Assembly: GCA_037957365.1 (NCBI GenBank)
Contig: JARHVA010000021.1
Span: 2,614,501 to 2,678,500 of the forward strand
DNA from: Torreya grandis
Taxonomy: Eukaryota; Streptophyta; Pinopsida; Cupressales; Taxaceae
DNA: 64,000 bases
Direction of reading: 5' to 3'
Shown: piece after piece, positions 36,746-48,568 of the stretch
Position numbering within the stretch: position 1 is the stretch's first letter
How the letters are laid out: each line of letters opens with the position of its first letter
Notes under the pieces: model-generated
What the model was told of the DNA's origin: nothing
What the model saw: the letters and a program-made list of their open reading frames with translations, nothing else
Database searches by the model: none
Made by a program: the position numbers and the translations under genes

Positions 36746-37659
36746 AGGATCGTTAGAAGTTTCATCTCTTAACAACTATTTAGATACTATGACTTTAAAG
36801 ATACTAACTAAATTGATAGTATCTCAACTACAATGGTGTTTGTTAATAACATTATTTAGTGTGATTTTTAAAAAAATGTTAATTTTAATTATATTGTAAT
36901 AGATATATTTGTCTTAGATTAGAAAAAGGATAAAATATATAGTCATTATATTATTTTCAAAAATAATTACATTTATGATTATTTTCTATTCATATGAGTT
37001 AGCATTGAAATACATTATATACATAACATTGTGTTTCATTTGATAAGATGATATTGTTTAGTTATTGCATTTGGTAAGAAGATCATGCTCAATAAGAGAG
37101 GACATTTTTTATTTCAATTATTAAGATGCTTTCATTTGATAGTGGGAAAAATTCATGCTAACATGCTTAGATGTTTCAGTTGATAACAAGATATGTAATG
37201 AAATGCAAAGTGTAAATGAAGTTTGTATTCTTAATTGACTCCTTATCATTTACTTTAATAAGTATTTTTTTTCATACATATCTAAAATGATTTGTTTTAG
37301 TCTCATACCTGTTTGATTGGATGATTACATTTCATTCTAAAATTGTCCATATTTGATGTATGAGACATTACATACCTCAATCTTCAATTAGATCCAATTC
37401 TAGATAATTGGAAAATGGCAAAAATCATGTTAAAACTTACAAAGTGTTTTTTTAAGATATATAATAATTAGATAACTTACATTATTGTATGTACATCACA
37501 TGATAGTTGGGGATGTTCATCTTGTCAATATTGGAGACTTTCAATAATTAATTACATATAATGTTTTATGTGTGTCACTAACTTAGTAATAAGTAGTGAA
37601 CTAATTTGTCTAAAACTAGGACTTGATTATTTAAAGTGTGTTTTACCACAAATAAACAT
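36746..37659 (+). other. C1 region where integrase and reverse transcriptase should be
   Basis: Only about 0.9 kb separates the pre-integrase motif from RNase H, where an intact copia element has roughly 2.5 kb. I see no DDE integrase and no YVDD motif. Words of the type TTTCATTTGATAAG recur at 37,035-37,190. The sequence is either a deletion scar with heavy decay or replaced DNA. Confidence 0.55.
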
Positions 37660-38130
37660 ATGTATTCATTTATCTTTATTTTGTTATTGTGATGCTAATC
37701 ATACTGTGATATCATAAATCTAATTTTATATATGTGTTTAATTTTAGTGCAGGTGCTATCACTTAGAGAAACAAAAATCAATCTATTATTTCTATATATT
37801 CTACAAAATTAGAGTATAAAAGTGTTATGGAAGCTGTTAAAGAAGCCATTTGGCTACGAAGATTATTTGGAGAATTTCATTTCGATGTTTCTCATAGTAC
37901 TATCCATCATTATGATAACTAGATTTGTATAACTCTGATGAAAAATCTAGTGCAACACTAATGAGCTAAACATATTAAAATTCATGTGCATTTTATTTGA
38001 GAGAAAGTCTTCAATAGCGATATTGATCTGTAGTTCTATCCTACGAATGAATTAGTGACAGATATCTTCATAAAACTACTTTGTGCTACCAAGTTATGTT
38101 AGTTTCATGCAATGTCGGACCTCTCAGAGT
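37660..38130 (+). pseudogene. C1 RNase H and polyprotein C-terminus (Ty1/copia)
   Basis: The end of a copia polyprotein: CYCDANHT near 37,685 (expected GYxDADxA), then AGAITWRNKNQSIISIS and TKLEYKSVMEAVKEAIWLRRL near 37,800-37,865. A HIKIHVHFI segment follows near 37,975, then ELVTDIFIKLL near 38,050. These match the RNase H catalytic region and the KHIDIxxHFIRE...T KPL tail. Four or more stops break it. Confidence 0.85.
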
Positions 38131-38554
38131 TGCCATTATGGGCGAGTGTGTATGACAATGTCACTTCCTAACAACCATGTGTTATTCTTCTTCTCTATAC
38201 TTCTCATTGTAAAACATTGTAAACTTTGTGTAAAATTTATGTAATTGTAAATTTTGTGTGAAAATTTTACTTTTGTACCTAAATATATTAAATCATACTT
38301 TGTAATGGAGGTCCTTATGTCATAAAAGGCTCTAAATATGTTTAGTTGATTATTCATGAGAAACTGTGAGATGTAGTCTCACGATCATGCTAACCAGACT
38401 TTTTTTATAGTATTTTATCGATTATAAATGAATTTTTTTCAAAAAAGTGATGTTTGTCGTGATGAAGGTTTTTAAATCCTTTAAATTTTTACATAGTATA
38501 ATACTTTTATTAAGGTGACTATGACATTTATCCTCACTTATCTTTAATAGGGAG

Positions 38555-39062
38555 TGTTAGAACATTTAATGTCTAAGTGGGTTAGTTTAGACCCTTAACA
38601 TACTTTGGTGTATAATTAAATAATATTGATTTATTATTTATTAACATGAGGTGAAAACTGTGTAAATAAGTAATAAAATATTATGATCTATTATTTACTA
38701 ATTAAATTAAATGATTCTCAAAATGGTTAGACCCATTGATTACAACAGTCACCTTCCTTCATCCCCATTATAAATAATTTTTTACCTCTATTGTAAATTA
38801 TTGAACACACTTGGTGAAAACATTCAAACATTGAGTGAATTAATATTTTCACATGGTAATTATATTGTAAAGGCTTTGTGAAGAAGGTTTATTAGAGAAG
38901 AAGTGAGAAGGATGAAGGTTATATATTGGGGTTAATAGTTTCGCATATATGAATATCATCATTTGTGGGTTTTCTTACCTCTTGGAGGTTTTCCTACATT
39001 AATTCATGTGTCATGAGCTCATTTATTTGTGTGACTTGATGGTTAATTTCATATCTAGATCA
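38555..39062 (+). repeat. C1 3' LTR
   Basis: It begins TGTTAGAACATTTAATG after a short purine tract (AATAGGGAG, 38,546-38,554) and ends near TAGATCA. It is colinear with 34,268-34,771, with many substitutions, so C1 is old. Confidence 0.8.
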
Positions 39063-41346
39063 CTTGTGGATGAGATCATATGATGATCTTTCCTCTTCAT
39101 AATATTCCAAAATACAAAAAAAAAACCTTCAAAACTCTAAAAACATTTCTGGCACCTACATACTTTATTGGCTCCTTGGCATCTATATGTTAGTTCCATA
39201 TTAATGGATGGTGTATTAGTTACTCCTACATACACATGTGTGTCATGCTTCTATTTAGGTGTGATGCAAATATACACAAATACATGATTTATTCCTATTT
39301 TAGATGTTGGGCCTTCTCTCTACTCATGTCATATGGACATTAGGGGCATCCACCTCTATGATCACGATACTTTCAAGTTATATAATTCTATGGTCACTTT
39401 ACATTATCATGTTTTGAACTCATATATGTACTTATATATGACTTTATCCATGATTATATCTTATACAGGGTACTTGATATGATATGCATTTGGCATTTTG
39501 TTTCTAACACATTCGATCTATGAGATACTATGATATGTTTATGCTAGTTGCTTATGCTTTCCTTTATGCATTTCCTTGAGTTTCTTGCCTTGATATTGTC
39601 TTGCTTGTTTGAACATTTGAATATGTCATTATTTGTTGTATGGACATTTAAATGTCATCCTTACTTTTATGGACATTTGACTAAGTCATGTCCCTTCAAT
39701 TGTGCATCATTTGATCATGCCCCTTATTTGCGATCTCCTAGGACCATTGTATGTTAACTTTATTTTGAGTGCTATTGTGTGTATGTTCTTGTTTGCTTGT
39801 TGAGCTTGTACTATTAATATTTAGACATTACCATGCTATTTATCATGCATATTAGGCCTTTATTTGATCATGTTGTTTTATGTGCTTCAATTATACATTT
39901 ATCTAAACATTTTATTATATATACCACATGGTTCCATTCATAGATTATTTGATTATCTAATCCTTTTGAGATGAGGTAACTATCAACTTATATTCTTTAT
40001 TCACCTCAAAGGGGGGCATATCAATGAGGGCATGTCATAGAGGCACATTCTTCACATCTGACATTATTTTTAGATTTAGTGGGGGCATGATTTGGAAGCA
40101 TGTTCTCCACACTTATTAAATATTTGACACATGTTATAAATTCAGTGGGGGCATGCTTTGGAAGCATGTTATCCATACTTATTCAATATTTGACATAGTT
40201 TCTAGATTTAGTGGGGGCATGCTTTGGAAGCATGTTCTCCATGTTTATTCAGTATTTAACACACCTAGATTCAGTGAAGGCATGTTTTGGAAGCATGTTA
40301 TCCACACTTATTTAGTATTTGACATAGTTTCTAAATTTAATGGGGGTATGCTTTGGAATCATGTTCTCTACACTTATTCAGTATTTAACACAATTCTCAG
40401 ATTCAATAGGGGCATGCTTTGGAAGCATGCTCTCCACACTCCTCCACATTGACACTTATTTCAGTTTTCAAATTTCTCCATATATAGTGGGGGCATGCTT
40501 TAGAAGCATGTTCTCCACACTTACATAGTTTTTAAATTGGCCAAAGCACATGATTATATAATTTAGATTCATAATTATGGTAGAATTATTTATATTGGTA
40601 CCATTGTTATACACAGTTTCAACATGAGACATATCTAAGGTGCATATGGTATGCAATGTGTGCTTAATATTGCAAAATCTAAATCAGTTTTAGATTTCAA
40701 AACACTCTTAGGGACTATTATCACCTACCAGTTAGACTTTTATAGATTGTATTGAGCCGATATACTATAGTAGTTGGTTCACATTTTGGTATGTTTGAGG
40801 TGATTAAATCACTCAATCTTGCCAAGTTTTTAGGTTGGAATTGATTATATCATCCAGCCTCACCAACTTGATAATATGAGTTGAATTTATTCACTCATGC
40901 TCATTAGGTTATAGGTATGATTGGGTTGCATGATTGAGTTAATCTCAATTGTCGAGTGGTAACTCACCTTTTGTCCAAGGTTGGGGGTATGTGCCTTCCA
41001 AATTCTCTCTATCTCCTTATATGTATGCACTTTTTAGATTTATATATTTGTCCTAATATTAATTTTAGTGATTCATAATGATACATCTTTCAAATCAAGT
41101 TGTCAATAGGCAAGGTAGTTGCATCGATACATAGGTGTACTCTTAAACCTCACTCTTTCAATTTCAATAATTTCAAATGCTTTTCAATTTCAGATTATAT
41201 ACATTGATAATATATTGTAACATGCTCTTGGTTACAGATCAATCACTAACAAAACACTCAAGTTGGACTCTTACAAAGGCAAGGTGTGTTATACACACCC
41301 AGTTACATATTTCTTCTCTTTTAAACCATAAATATCATTATCGGAT
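39063..41346 (+). other. T1 noncoding 3' region
   Basis: About 2.3 kb between the C1 insertion and the polypurine tract. It is colinear with T2 46,810-48,568 plus 61,267-61,626, and partly with T3 19,143-21,226. No pol motif is found in any copy. The inverted-repeat array lies in its centre. Tat/Ogre elements are known for long, variable, tandem-repeat-bearing 3' regions. The frames 39,548-39,757 and 40,153-40,452 are not conserved as protein. Confidence 0.75.
40074..40530 (+). repeat. T1 array of seven ~66-bp units, each with an inverted repeat
   Basis: Each unit has a GTGGGGG start, the dyad CATGCTTTGGAAGCATG or a variant, then TTCTCCACACTTATTCAGTATTTGACA. Dyads lie at 40,086, 40,152, 40,218, 40,281, 40,347, 40,413 and 40,494. 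Spacing is 66, 66, 63, 66, 66 and 81 bases. A related leading unit with a TCATAGAG centre is at about 40,028. Stems of 7 bp enclose a TGG or TAG loop. Confidence 0.9.
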
Positions 41347-41359
41347 TAAAGGGGGGAAA
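41347..41359 (+). promoter_or_regulatory. T1 polypurine tract
   Basis: TAAAGGGGGGAAA abuts the TGTAGATG LTR start at 41,360. T2 has the same tract, AAGGGGGGGAA, at 61,629-61,639. Confidence 0.85.
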
Positions 41360-42665
41360 TGTAGATGGTATTTATGGATTATATAACACCTCAATCTTAT
41401 ACACTTGGCAAACTTAGACCTTGGATATTCTTCTTAGTTCTGGACCTTTTCCCTTTTTAATAGTCTCACATCTACTCTATCTTATGCCCCTTGGCCTATC
41501 TCCTAGTCTAACTAGTGTTATGTTGATAACCCATACCTTATATCTTGTCCAAAATACTTAAAATATGCTTATCTTATATCCCTACAAGTTTTGAGCTTGT
41601 ACCTATTTTCTAACTATCAGGACACAAGTGTCAGTCCTAAACCCCTACATCGATGCTAGTATCCTACCTTGATGTAGGTGTCTAGTGCTGTAAAGTCATC
41701 TAATTTGTAAATGAAATGTATCTTAATGGTTGGCCTTAGTGTTTTAATGTGAGTTATTTTTATAAAGGGATTGGTATAAATACAAGATCAACCCTCATTC
41801 ATTCCTCACCTAGAAACTTCTTATCTACTCACTAAGCAACTTACAAAAGGCATTCAATCAAGTACTCAAGTGAGTAAAGGTTCTCTATTTTCTCCTATTT
41901 CCATATAAGTCATAGGAAAAACACATACATAGGTCTAAATTACTAAATGAGTATCTTAAGATCTCACTTTGCTAAGTTACAAGCTAGGTCACTATTGTAC
42001 TTGCTTTCTACATATTGCATGATTCACACACAAGCCAATATATAGGGGAGAACTACATCAATATGAGGCCCTCTTCAAAGTTTTAGATATATAGGCAACA
42101 CTAATTGACAAAGAGATATTTGAGATCAACTCAACAATGTGTGCCCACTAACCCATTTTTCCCAAGGTCACTATGAATATGAATAAATAGGATTTTATAA
42201 TTTCACAAGGAGCAATACTCCATGACCCAAATCTGAATGCAATAGAATGAAGGTGAAGATAAACCCAGAATAATCTAGGTGGTCACATCCTTTTCAAATA
42301 GGCATTCTATATAAGACACCTACATCTGGCTCATATAAGATCATCAATGCAACCATCCAAAGCTGATGCTAGTGTCCATGACTCTAGATGTACTCAATCT
42401 AGATTTTGGTAATTGTTTTAGAATTTTCTTCCAGTTTGTTTCCTGCTTGTTCCAAATTTAGAACTATGTTAGCATTAGAACTAGCTAAATACATCATTTC
42501 TTTATCATTTCCATATCTAGTAGAATTGTATTTACTATTTTTAGCCTATATCAGTTTATTGAATTCAACATATGTTATATCTGAGTTTAACATTTAATTG
42601 GCTTAATATAGATCTGATTATCACCCTTGTGTATTGTAATTTATATATTCTTAACATTATCTACC
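41360..42665 (+). repeat. T1 3' LTR (LTR-B), main part
   Basis: It begins TGTAGATGGTATTTATGG. Its sequence runs colinear with LTR-A up to TATCTACC at 42,665, then T2 begins. The remaining 36 bases are found at 62,962-62,997 and match the last 36 bases of LTR-A in length and sequence. Full length without T2 is 1,342 bp. Confidence 0.9.
42661..42665. repeat. T2 target site duplication, left
   Basis: CTACC lies directly before the T2 start and is repeated at 62,957-62,961 directly after its end. Confidence 0.9.
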
Positions 42666-43987
42666 TGTAGATGATATTTATGGATTATATATCACCTTAA
42701 CCTTATACACTTGGCAAAATTAGACATTGGTTATTCCTCTCATTTCTAAAACTTTCTTAAAATTTTAAGTCTCACATCTGCTCTATCTTGTGCCCCTTGG
42801 CTTATCTCTTAGTTTAACTAGTCTTATGTTAATCCCACATACCTTCTATCTTGCTAAAAATGCTTAAAACCTATTTATCTTCCACTTCTGCCAGTTCTTA
42901 TCATGTAACTACTTTCCTATTCTCTAAACATTAGCATCCCAAATAGGCACTTGCATCCACAAAGGTGTCCTACTCTGACACAAGTGTTCATTGACCTAAA
43001 GTCATATGATTTGTAAATGAAATGTATTCTAATGTTCAGCCTAAGTGATTTAATATGAGTTATTTATCCAAAGGGATTGATATAAATACAATATCAAACC
43101 TCATTCATTCCTCACCTAGAAAAAACTAAAGGTAATTTATCAAATTATTTAATCAAGCTCTCGATAAAGCAAAACTTCCTTATTTTCTCTTATTTTCATA
43201 TATGTCATGGGGATAACAAATATATAGGTCTAAATTACTAAGGGAACAACCTAAGAGCCCAATTTTCCAAGTTACAATCTAGGTCACTATTGTACTTACT
43301 TTCCACATATTGCATGGTTCACACACAAACAAACACATAAGGGATAACTACATCAGTTTGAGGCCCTCTTAGGAGTATTAGCTATGTAGGAAAAACTCAT
43401 TAATAGAGGGGTATTTGGGGTCAGCTCAAAACCATGTGTTCACTAACCCATTTTCCCCCAAGGTCACTATGAAGATGAAAAATTAGGGTCTTATAATTTC
43501 ATGATGAGTGGTAATCTATGACCCAATCTGAATGCACCAGAGTGAATGTGAAGACAAACCTAAAAGCACCTAGGTGATGGCATCCTTTTATAATAGGTAA
43601 TCTATACAAAACACTTGTATTAGTTCTAGACAAAAGGATCGATGTAAAAATTCCAAGATAACATTAGTGTCTAAGCTCTAGAGACACTTAAATCAGAATT
43701 TGGTGGCTATTCCAGATTCCTCTTCCAGTCTGCTTCCTGCTTGTTCTAGATCTAGAAATGTGTCAACATCAAAACCAACTAAGTACATTACTTTGTAATT
43801 TTCATATCTATCATAGTTGTACTTATAATTTTTAGCCTATCTTAGTTTAATAAATTCAACATATGTTATATATGCATTTGGGATCTAATTGGCCTATTAT
43901 AGAGATAATTTATCACCCTTGTATCTTACACTATCTCTATCTCGTTTAACCGTAGATAATCCCAATCTATATTTATATGGTTAAAAA
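42666..43987 (+). repeat. T2 5' LTR (LTR-C)
   Basis: It begins TGTAGATGATATTTATGG and ends at about GGTTAAAAA (43,987), aligned with GGGTTAAACA of LTR-D. It is followed by TTTAATGTACTTG, a decayed primer region. Confidence 0.85.
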
Positions 43988-44122
43988 TTTAATGTACTTG
44001 ATTTAGATGAATACAAACATTTTTTATTCTTAAATTTTTTTTGTCATCTAGGGTTTTAGATTGTTGTATATTTTCATTTCCTACTTATATTATTTTGCAT
44101 GTAACCTAGGCATATCCCTGGA

Positions 44123-45790
44123 TTGGGAGGTGTTCCTATTGAACACATTGAGATTACCCTCACATCACTTAAGATGTCTCAAACCAATGAGGGATCTAAT
44201 CCTATGAATCATGATGATAACAATGTTGAGAATGAAAAACATATTGATGAGGATATCATAGAAGAAAATTTTGATAATGAAAACAATGAGTCTAATGAAA
44301 CCAATGAACACAAACAAATATATCATGATAAAGTGCAAGTAATTGCATCGTTTCATGAGTGTATTCATAAAAAAACTTGAATATATTAATGAAATTCTAA
44401 AAAAAAATTTAGAAACTTAGAATACAAAAATCATAGATGACCAAATAGGTCCATCTATTGATCATGCTATTAGAACTATGGGTCATCCACATATACCAAA
44501 AACCCTCCCCCTGAACACATTATAACCTAATATTTCTAATGGGGCATGATATATGTATTTCAACCTTTGTTTCCTAAAACTATTATTGCTACATCTACCA
44601 TGGGGCTAACAAATGTTTCAATTCAACTATCAATTTTTATGCCTATTCAAACCATGATTATATCCCCTTTGGTGACTACTCAGATTGCTAATATAAATCC
44701 CAATGGGTCCACAATTCAAATACTCCTTCAAGTTATAGATAATCTTGAGGATAAGGTTACAAAAATTAAATAAAACACTTTAAATTATCCTCATGTTATT
44801 TATTTCCAAGATGTGTTACATAACCTTCTTGCACTTGAGATATATTTGCACCCTTTGCCAACTAGTTTTTTTGAACCTAAGTTCACATTTTATGATGGTA
44901 AAGGTGATCCTAAATAAAATATTTGATACTCATATGTGGCATGCCTTGACTATGTCTCTAATGATAAACTTTTGACTAAATTACTCCCAAAAAGTATCAA
45001 GGACTATACTTTGAGGTTGTTCTATGAATTAGCTCTCCAATCTTTGAAAGCATTCAAACCTGTTGCAGATATGTTTTAACACACTTTTCAATTAATATTT
45101 TTGAAAAAGTTTCCTATGCTTAAAATACCAATATCAAACAAAGAAAAAATGAACCTATCAATGAATATGTCTTGAGGTACAAGAAAATGTTAGCTAAAAT
45201 GACTAATCCTATGGCAGATAAGTAGTTGCAAGACATATTCAAGCCAAGTTTGCTTGCTACTTTACATGAGTCCATTATTTTTAAGAAATTAAAATATTTT
45301 GATGACTTATCACATGTTATATGGGACCATGAAATGAAGCTTATTTCATTGAATAAGTTCAAGTATGTAGAAAACACACCAGCTACATCTATGTTTAGTG
45401 CCAGATTTACAATCAAACCAAGTTATAAGGTAAAACCTTCTGAGCCTAAAAATGAAGCAACAACTATGGTTAATAGAGTTTCACAACATGGTAATCAACT
45501 TGTATTATATAATGCATCAAGGAGATAATATACATGCTTACCTGAGTCTCCCACTTTATTACTCCCATGGTTAGTAAAGTGTCATCTTATATCTCCCCCT
45601 CATCCTAAGAGGTTGATATGAATAGATCTCTACCCAAAGGGTATGATGTGAATGCTTATTGTGGTTATCACCAAGGACCAAGACATTATACAAACAATTT
45701 TTTTACCTTGAATCATAAGATCTAAGACCTTATTGATGACCAAAGGATTACATTTGACAATCCTCCTAAGGAATCAGGTTCACAACCTTG
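44123..45790 (+). pseudogene. T2 gag (Tat/Ogre-like)
   Basis: The first open part (44,123-44,380, 85 codons) is acidic and asparagine-rich, MSQTNEGSNPMNHDDNN onward. Later blocks match T1 gag: FPKTIIATSTMGL, LEDKVTKIK, YDGKGDPK (44,890), and LALQSLKAFKPVADMF (45,020). KKLKYFDDLSHVIWDHEMK lies in an open stretch at 45,226-45,528. A knuckle-like CGYHQGPRH occurs near 45,660, with the last Cys lost. Stops at 44,775, 44,917, 45,222 and elsewhere disable it. It is the capsid and packaging protein of the element. Confidence 0.8.
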
Positions 45791-45824
45791 TGATCACCAA
45801 AAATAGAAAATATTTAATAATTCT

Positions 45825-46409
45825 TTGCAAGACCATTATAAAAAGGAAACAAAAGTGAAAATGACATATAATGCACATCCTCCTCCATCACATTATGGGC
45901 ACCCATTATATGGGATTATTGGTACTTATACACAATATATACCTCCTATGGTTCAGAGACCTTTAATTAATTTCAATGATACTGAGATCAAGGATGATGA
46001 ATCTAATCTTCCTTCTTTATTTATTCAAGCATTCCTTGATCACCAAGCTATACACAATGTTACGATTGATAATGGTGCAAGTGAAACTATTTGCACCATG
46101 ATATCACTTGTGCATTTGGGTTATACTCATCATGATTTGTATCCTTATACTAGATCAGTTAGAGCATTAGATGGGAGCTCCCAGAATGTTCTTAAAAATA
46201 TTGGCCTACATTTAGAAGTTGGTTTCACACATATGGGTACTACGTTTTCAGTTATACCTTCCATAGGAATATTTGATATATTATTGGAAAGACCTTGGAT
46301 CCATATACTTCGATTACTATTTTCTACAATGCATAGGTGTGTTTACTACATTCATGCAAATCCGGTAATTATAATTTCTAGAATCCCATATGATCATTCT
46401 CTTGAATAA
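45825..46409 (+). CDS. T2 protease region, open frame of 194 codons (Tat/Ogre-like)
   Basis: This is the longest intact coding stretch of the window. VTIDNGASETICTMISLVHLG holds the DNGA catalytic loop. A TFSVIPSIGIFDILLERPWIH segment follows, in which the usual GRPWIH has Glu for Gly, and RLLFSTMHRCVYYIH matches the PSTLHQCxKF block of Tat/Ogre proteases. It is the distal part of a gag-protease polyprotein, not a gene with its own start: the first ATG (45,825) is only the first in frame after upstream stops. The protease would mature gag. The altered GRPW glycine and broken gag suggest it is inactive. Confidence 0.75.
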   Translation: MQDHYKKETKVKMTYNAHPPPSHYGHPLYGIIGTYTQYIPPMVQRPLINFNDTEIKDDESNLPSLFIQAFLDHQAIHNVTIDNGASETICTMISLVHLGYTHHDLYPYTRSVRALDGSSQNVLKNIGLHLEVGFTHMGTTFSVIPSIGIFDILLERPWIHILRLLFSTMHRCVYYIHANPVIIISRIPYDHSLE

Positions 46410-48568
46410 GAAAAAAATATACCTAGGCAAATAACTATCAAACCTACTAAGGATAATCCACTATAAAAGGGTAAACAACATGAAACCCCCTTTACTAAGT
46501 GGCTAGTACTTAAGAGACCATTACATCAGAGTCATATAGTGGATTCCACAAAATATCCATCTTCTATTATGCACCATATTTAGACATCCAAAGCACCTCA
46601 ACATGTTTTTATTATTGTTATTCCAAAGAAACCATAGAGCACATAGAGATGGGTCCCACAAAGCCCTAATACTCCTACTATCCCTTCACAACCATAGAGT
46701 CCTATTATACATACACAGAGCATCACAGACACTATAGTGATAAATATTATACCTATACATGCTCTTTGGTAGTACCAAAAATATTTTGCACCAAGTTTTG
46801 AGTGGGGTGATACCTATGATCATCCTTTAAATGAGATCATAAGATGATCTTTCCTCTTCACATATTCTAAAAATACCAAAAAAAAACATTGAAAAATCCA
46901 AAAACACTTTCGGCACCTACATACTTTATTGGATCCTTAGCATCTATGTGTTAGTTCCATGTTAATGGATGGAATATTAGTTACTCGTACATACATATGT
47001 GTGTAAAGATTCTATATGAGTGTGATACATGCATACACAAATACATGACCTATTCCCATTTTAGATGTTGGGCCTTTCCTCTACTCATTTCATATAGACA
47101 TTAGGGATATTTGCTTCTTTGATCTTGATACTCACAAGTTATATGGTTCAAAGATAACTTTTAATTGTCTTGTTTGAGCTTATATGTACTTACACATGCC
47201 TTTATCCATGATTATATCTTTCATAGGGTACTTGATATGCTATGCACTTGATGTTTTTTCTAACACATTTGATCCATGGGCTACTCTGATATGTTTATGT
47301 TGGTTGCTTATGCTTTCTTTTATACACTTCCTTGAGTGTCTTACCTTGTTATTGTCTTACTTGTTCAAGTATTTGAATATTCTCTTTTGTTTTTAGCCCC
47401 ATGCCTATGTGTATTTTCATTGACATTTGAATATGTCAATGTTTGTTGTATGGACATTTGAATATGTCATTGTTTATTATATGGACATTTAAATATGTCA
47501 TTATTGTTCTTACGGGCATTTTACTCAATCAAATACCTTTGATTGTGTGGTATTTGAACATTCTCTTTGTTTGTGGTCTCCTAGAACCCTTGTATGTTGA
47601 CTTGATTTTGAGTGCTCTTATGTGTGTGTGCTTGTTTTCTTGTTGAGCTTGTAATGTTACTATTTAGACATTGCCATGATATTTATCATGCATTTGAGGC
47701 CTTTATATGATCATATTTTTCTATGCACTTCAATGCTACATTTACCTATACATGTTCTTCTATATGCTACATGGTTACATTCATAGATTATTTAGTTGTT
47801 TTATCCTTTTGAGGTGAGGTTACTACTAGTTTCTATTCTTCCCTCACCTCAAAGGAGGAACATATCAGTGGGGGCATGTCATAGAGACATATTTACCACA
47901 TTTGGCATAGTTTTTAGATTCAATGGGAGGCATGCTTTAAAAGCATGTTTTCCACACTTATTCAGTATTTGGCACACTGAAATTCAATGGGGGCATGTTT
48001 TGGAAACATGTCCTCCACATTGGCACTTATTCCAATTTTTATATTTTTCCATATATAGTGGGGGCATGCTTTGGAAGCATGTTCTCTACACTCACATAGT
48101 TTCAAAATTTACCAAGGCAAATAATTATATAATTCAAATTCATTATTGTGGCAAAATTATATACATTGGTACCTTTGTTATACATAGTGTCAGCATGAGA
48201 CATATATAAGGTGCATATGTTATGTAAATTGCACCTAATATTACAAAAACCAAATAAATTTTAGATTTTAAAACACTCTTAGGGACTATCATCACCCACT
48301 AGGTTGAACTTTTATGAACTGTATTAAGCCAATCTACTGTTGTAGTTGGTTCTCTTTTGATATGGTTAAGGTGATTAAATACTAAATCTTGCTAACTTTT
48401 TAGGTTGGAATTGATTTTATCATCCAACCTCACTAGCTTGATAGTGTGAGTTGACTTGGTTCACTCACACTCACCAGATTATAAGTATGATTGGGTTGCA
48501 TGGTTGAGATAACCTCAACTATCGTGTGGCAACTCACCTATTCTCTAAGGTTAGGGGCATGTGCCTTT
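46410..48568 (+). other. T2 noncoding 3' region, up to C2
   Basis: Colinear with T1 33,891-34,267 and 39,063-40,990. Reverse transcriptase and integrase are absent. It includes the inverted-repeat array and ends in GGGGCATGTGCCTTT, where C2 interrupts it. It resumes at 61,267 as CTTTCCAATCTCC. Confidence 0.75.
47876..48081 (+). repeat. T2 array of four inverted-repeat units
   Basis: Dyads: ATGTC / GACAT around ATAGA at 47,876-47,890; CATGCTTTAAAAGCATG at 47,931; CATGTTTTGGAAACATG at 47,994; CATGCTTTGGAAGCATG at 48,065. The third unit has both arms changed (C to T on the left, G to A on the right), so pairing is kept. T2 has fewer units than T1, as expected if tandem units expand and contract. 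Confidence 0.9.

Larger units (their letters stand above)
34268..39062 (+). mobile_element. C1: Ty1/copia element inside T1, missing most of pol
   Basis: LTRs of about 504 and 508 bp (34,268-34,771 and 38,555-39,062) flank gag, zinc knuckle, protease, GAG-pre-integrase and RNase H remnants in that order, the Ty1/copia layout. The integrase core and reverse transcriptase cannot be found. T1 sequence is colinear on both sides: CTAGGTTTGAC on the left, GATGAGATCATATGATGATC on the right, compare 46,795-46,850. I found no clean target duplication. A SINE-like unit sits in the leader. Confidence 0.8.

Noticed and set aside
40153..40452. Open frame with repeated peptide GGMLWKHVxHTYSVF
   Set aside because: It is the translation of the 66-bp tandem units. 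Unit length divisible by three keeps the frame open, and other units in T2 and T3 break it.
40074..40530. CRISPR-like array of regular repeats with dyads
   Set aside because: Spacers are themselves repeated, there are no cas genes, and the context is a plant retrotransposon.
42600..42700. LTR-B and LTR-C as a simple tandem of two LTRs made by recombination
   Set aside because: The CTACC duplication and the 36-base LTR-B stub at 62,962-62,997 show an insertion of T2 into LTR-B instead.
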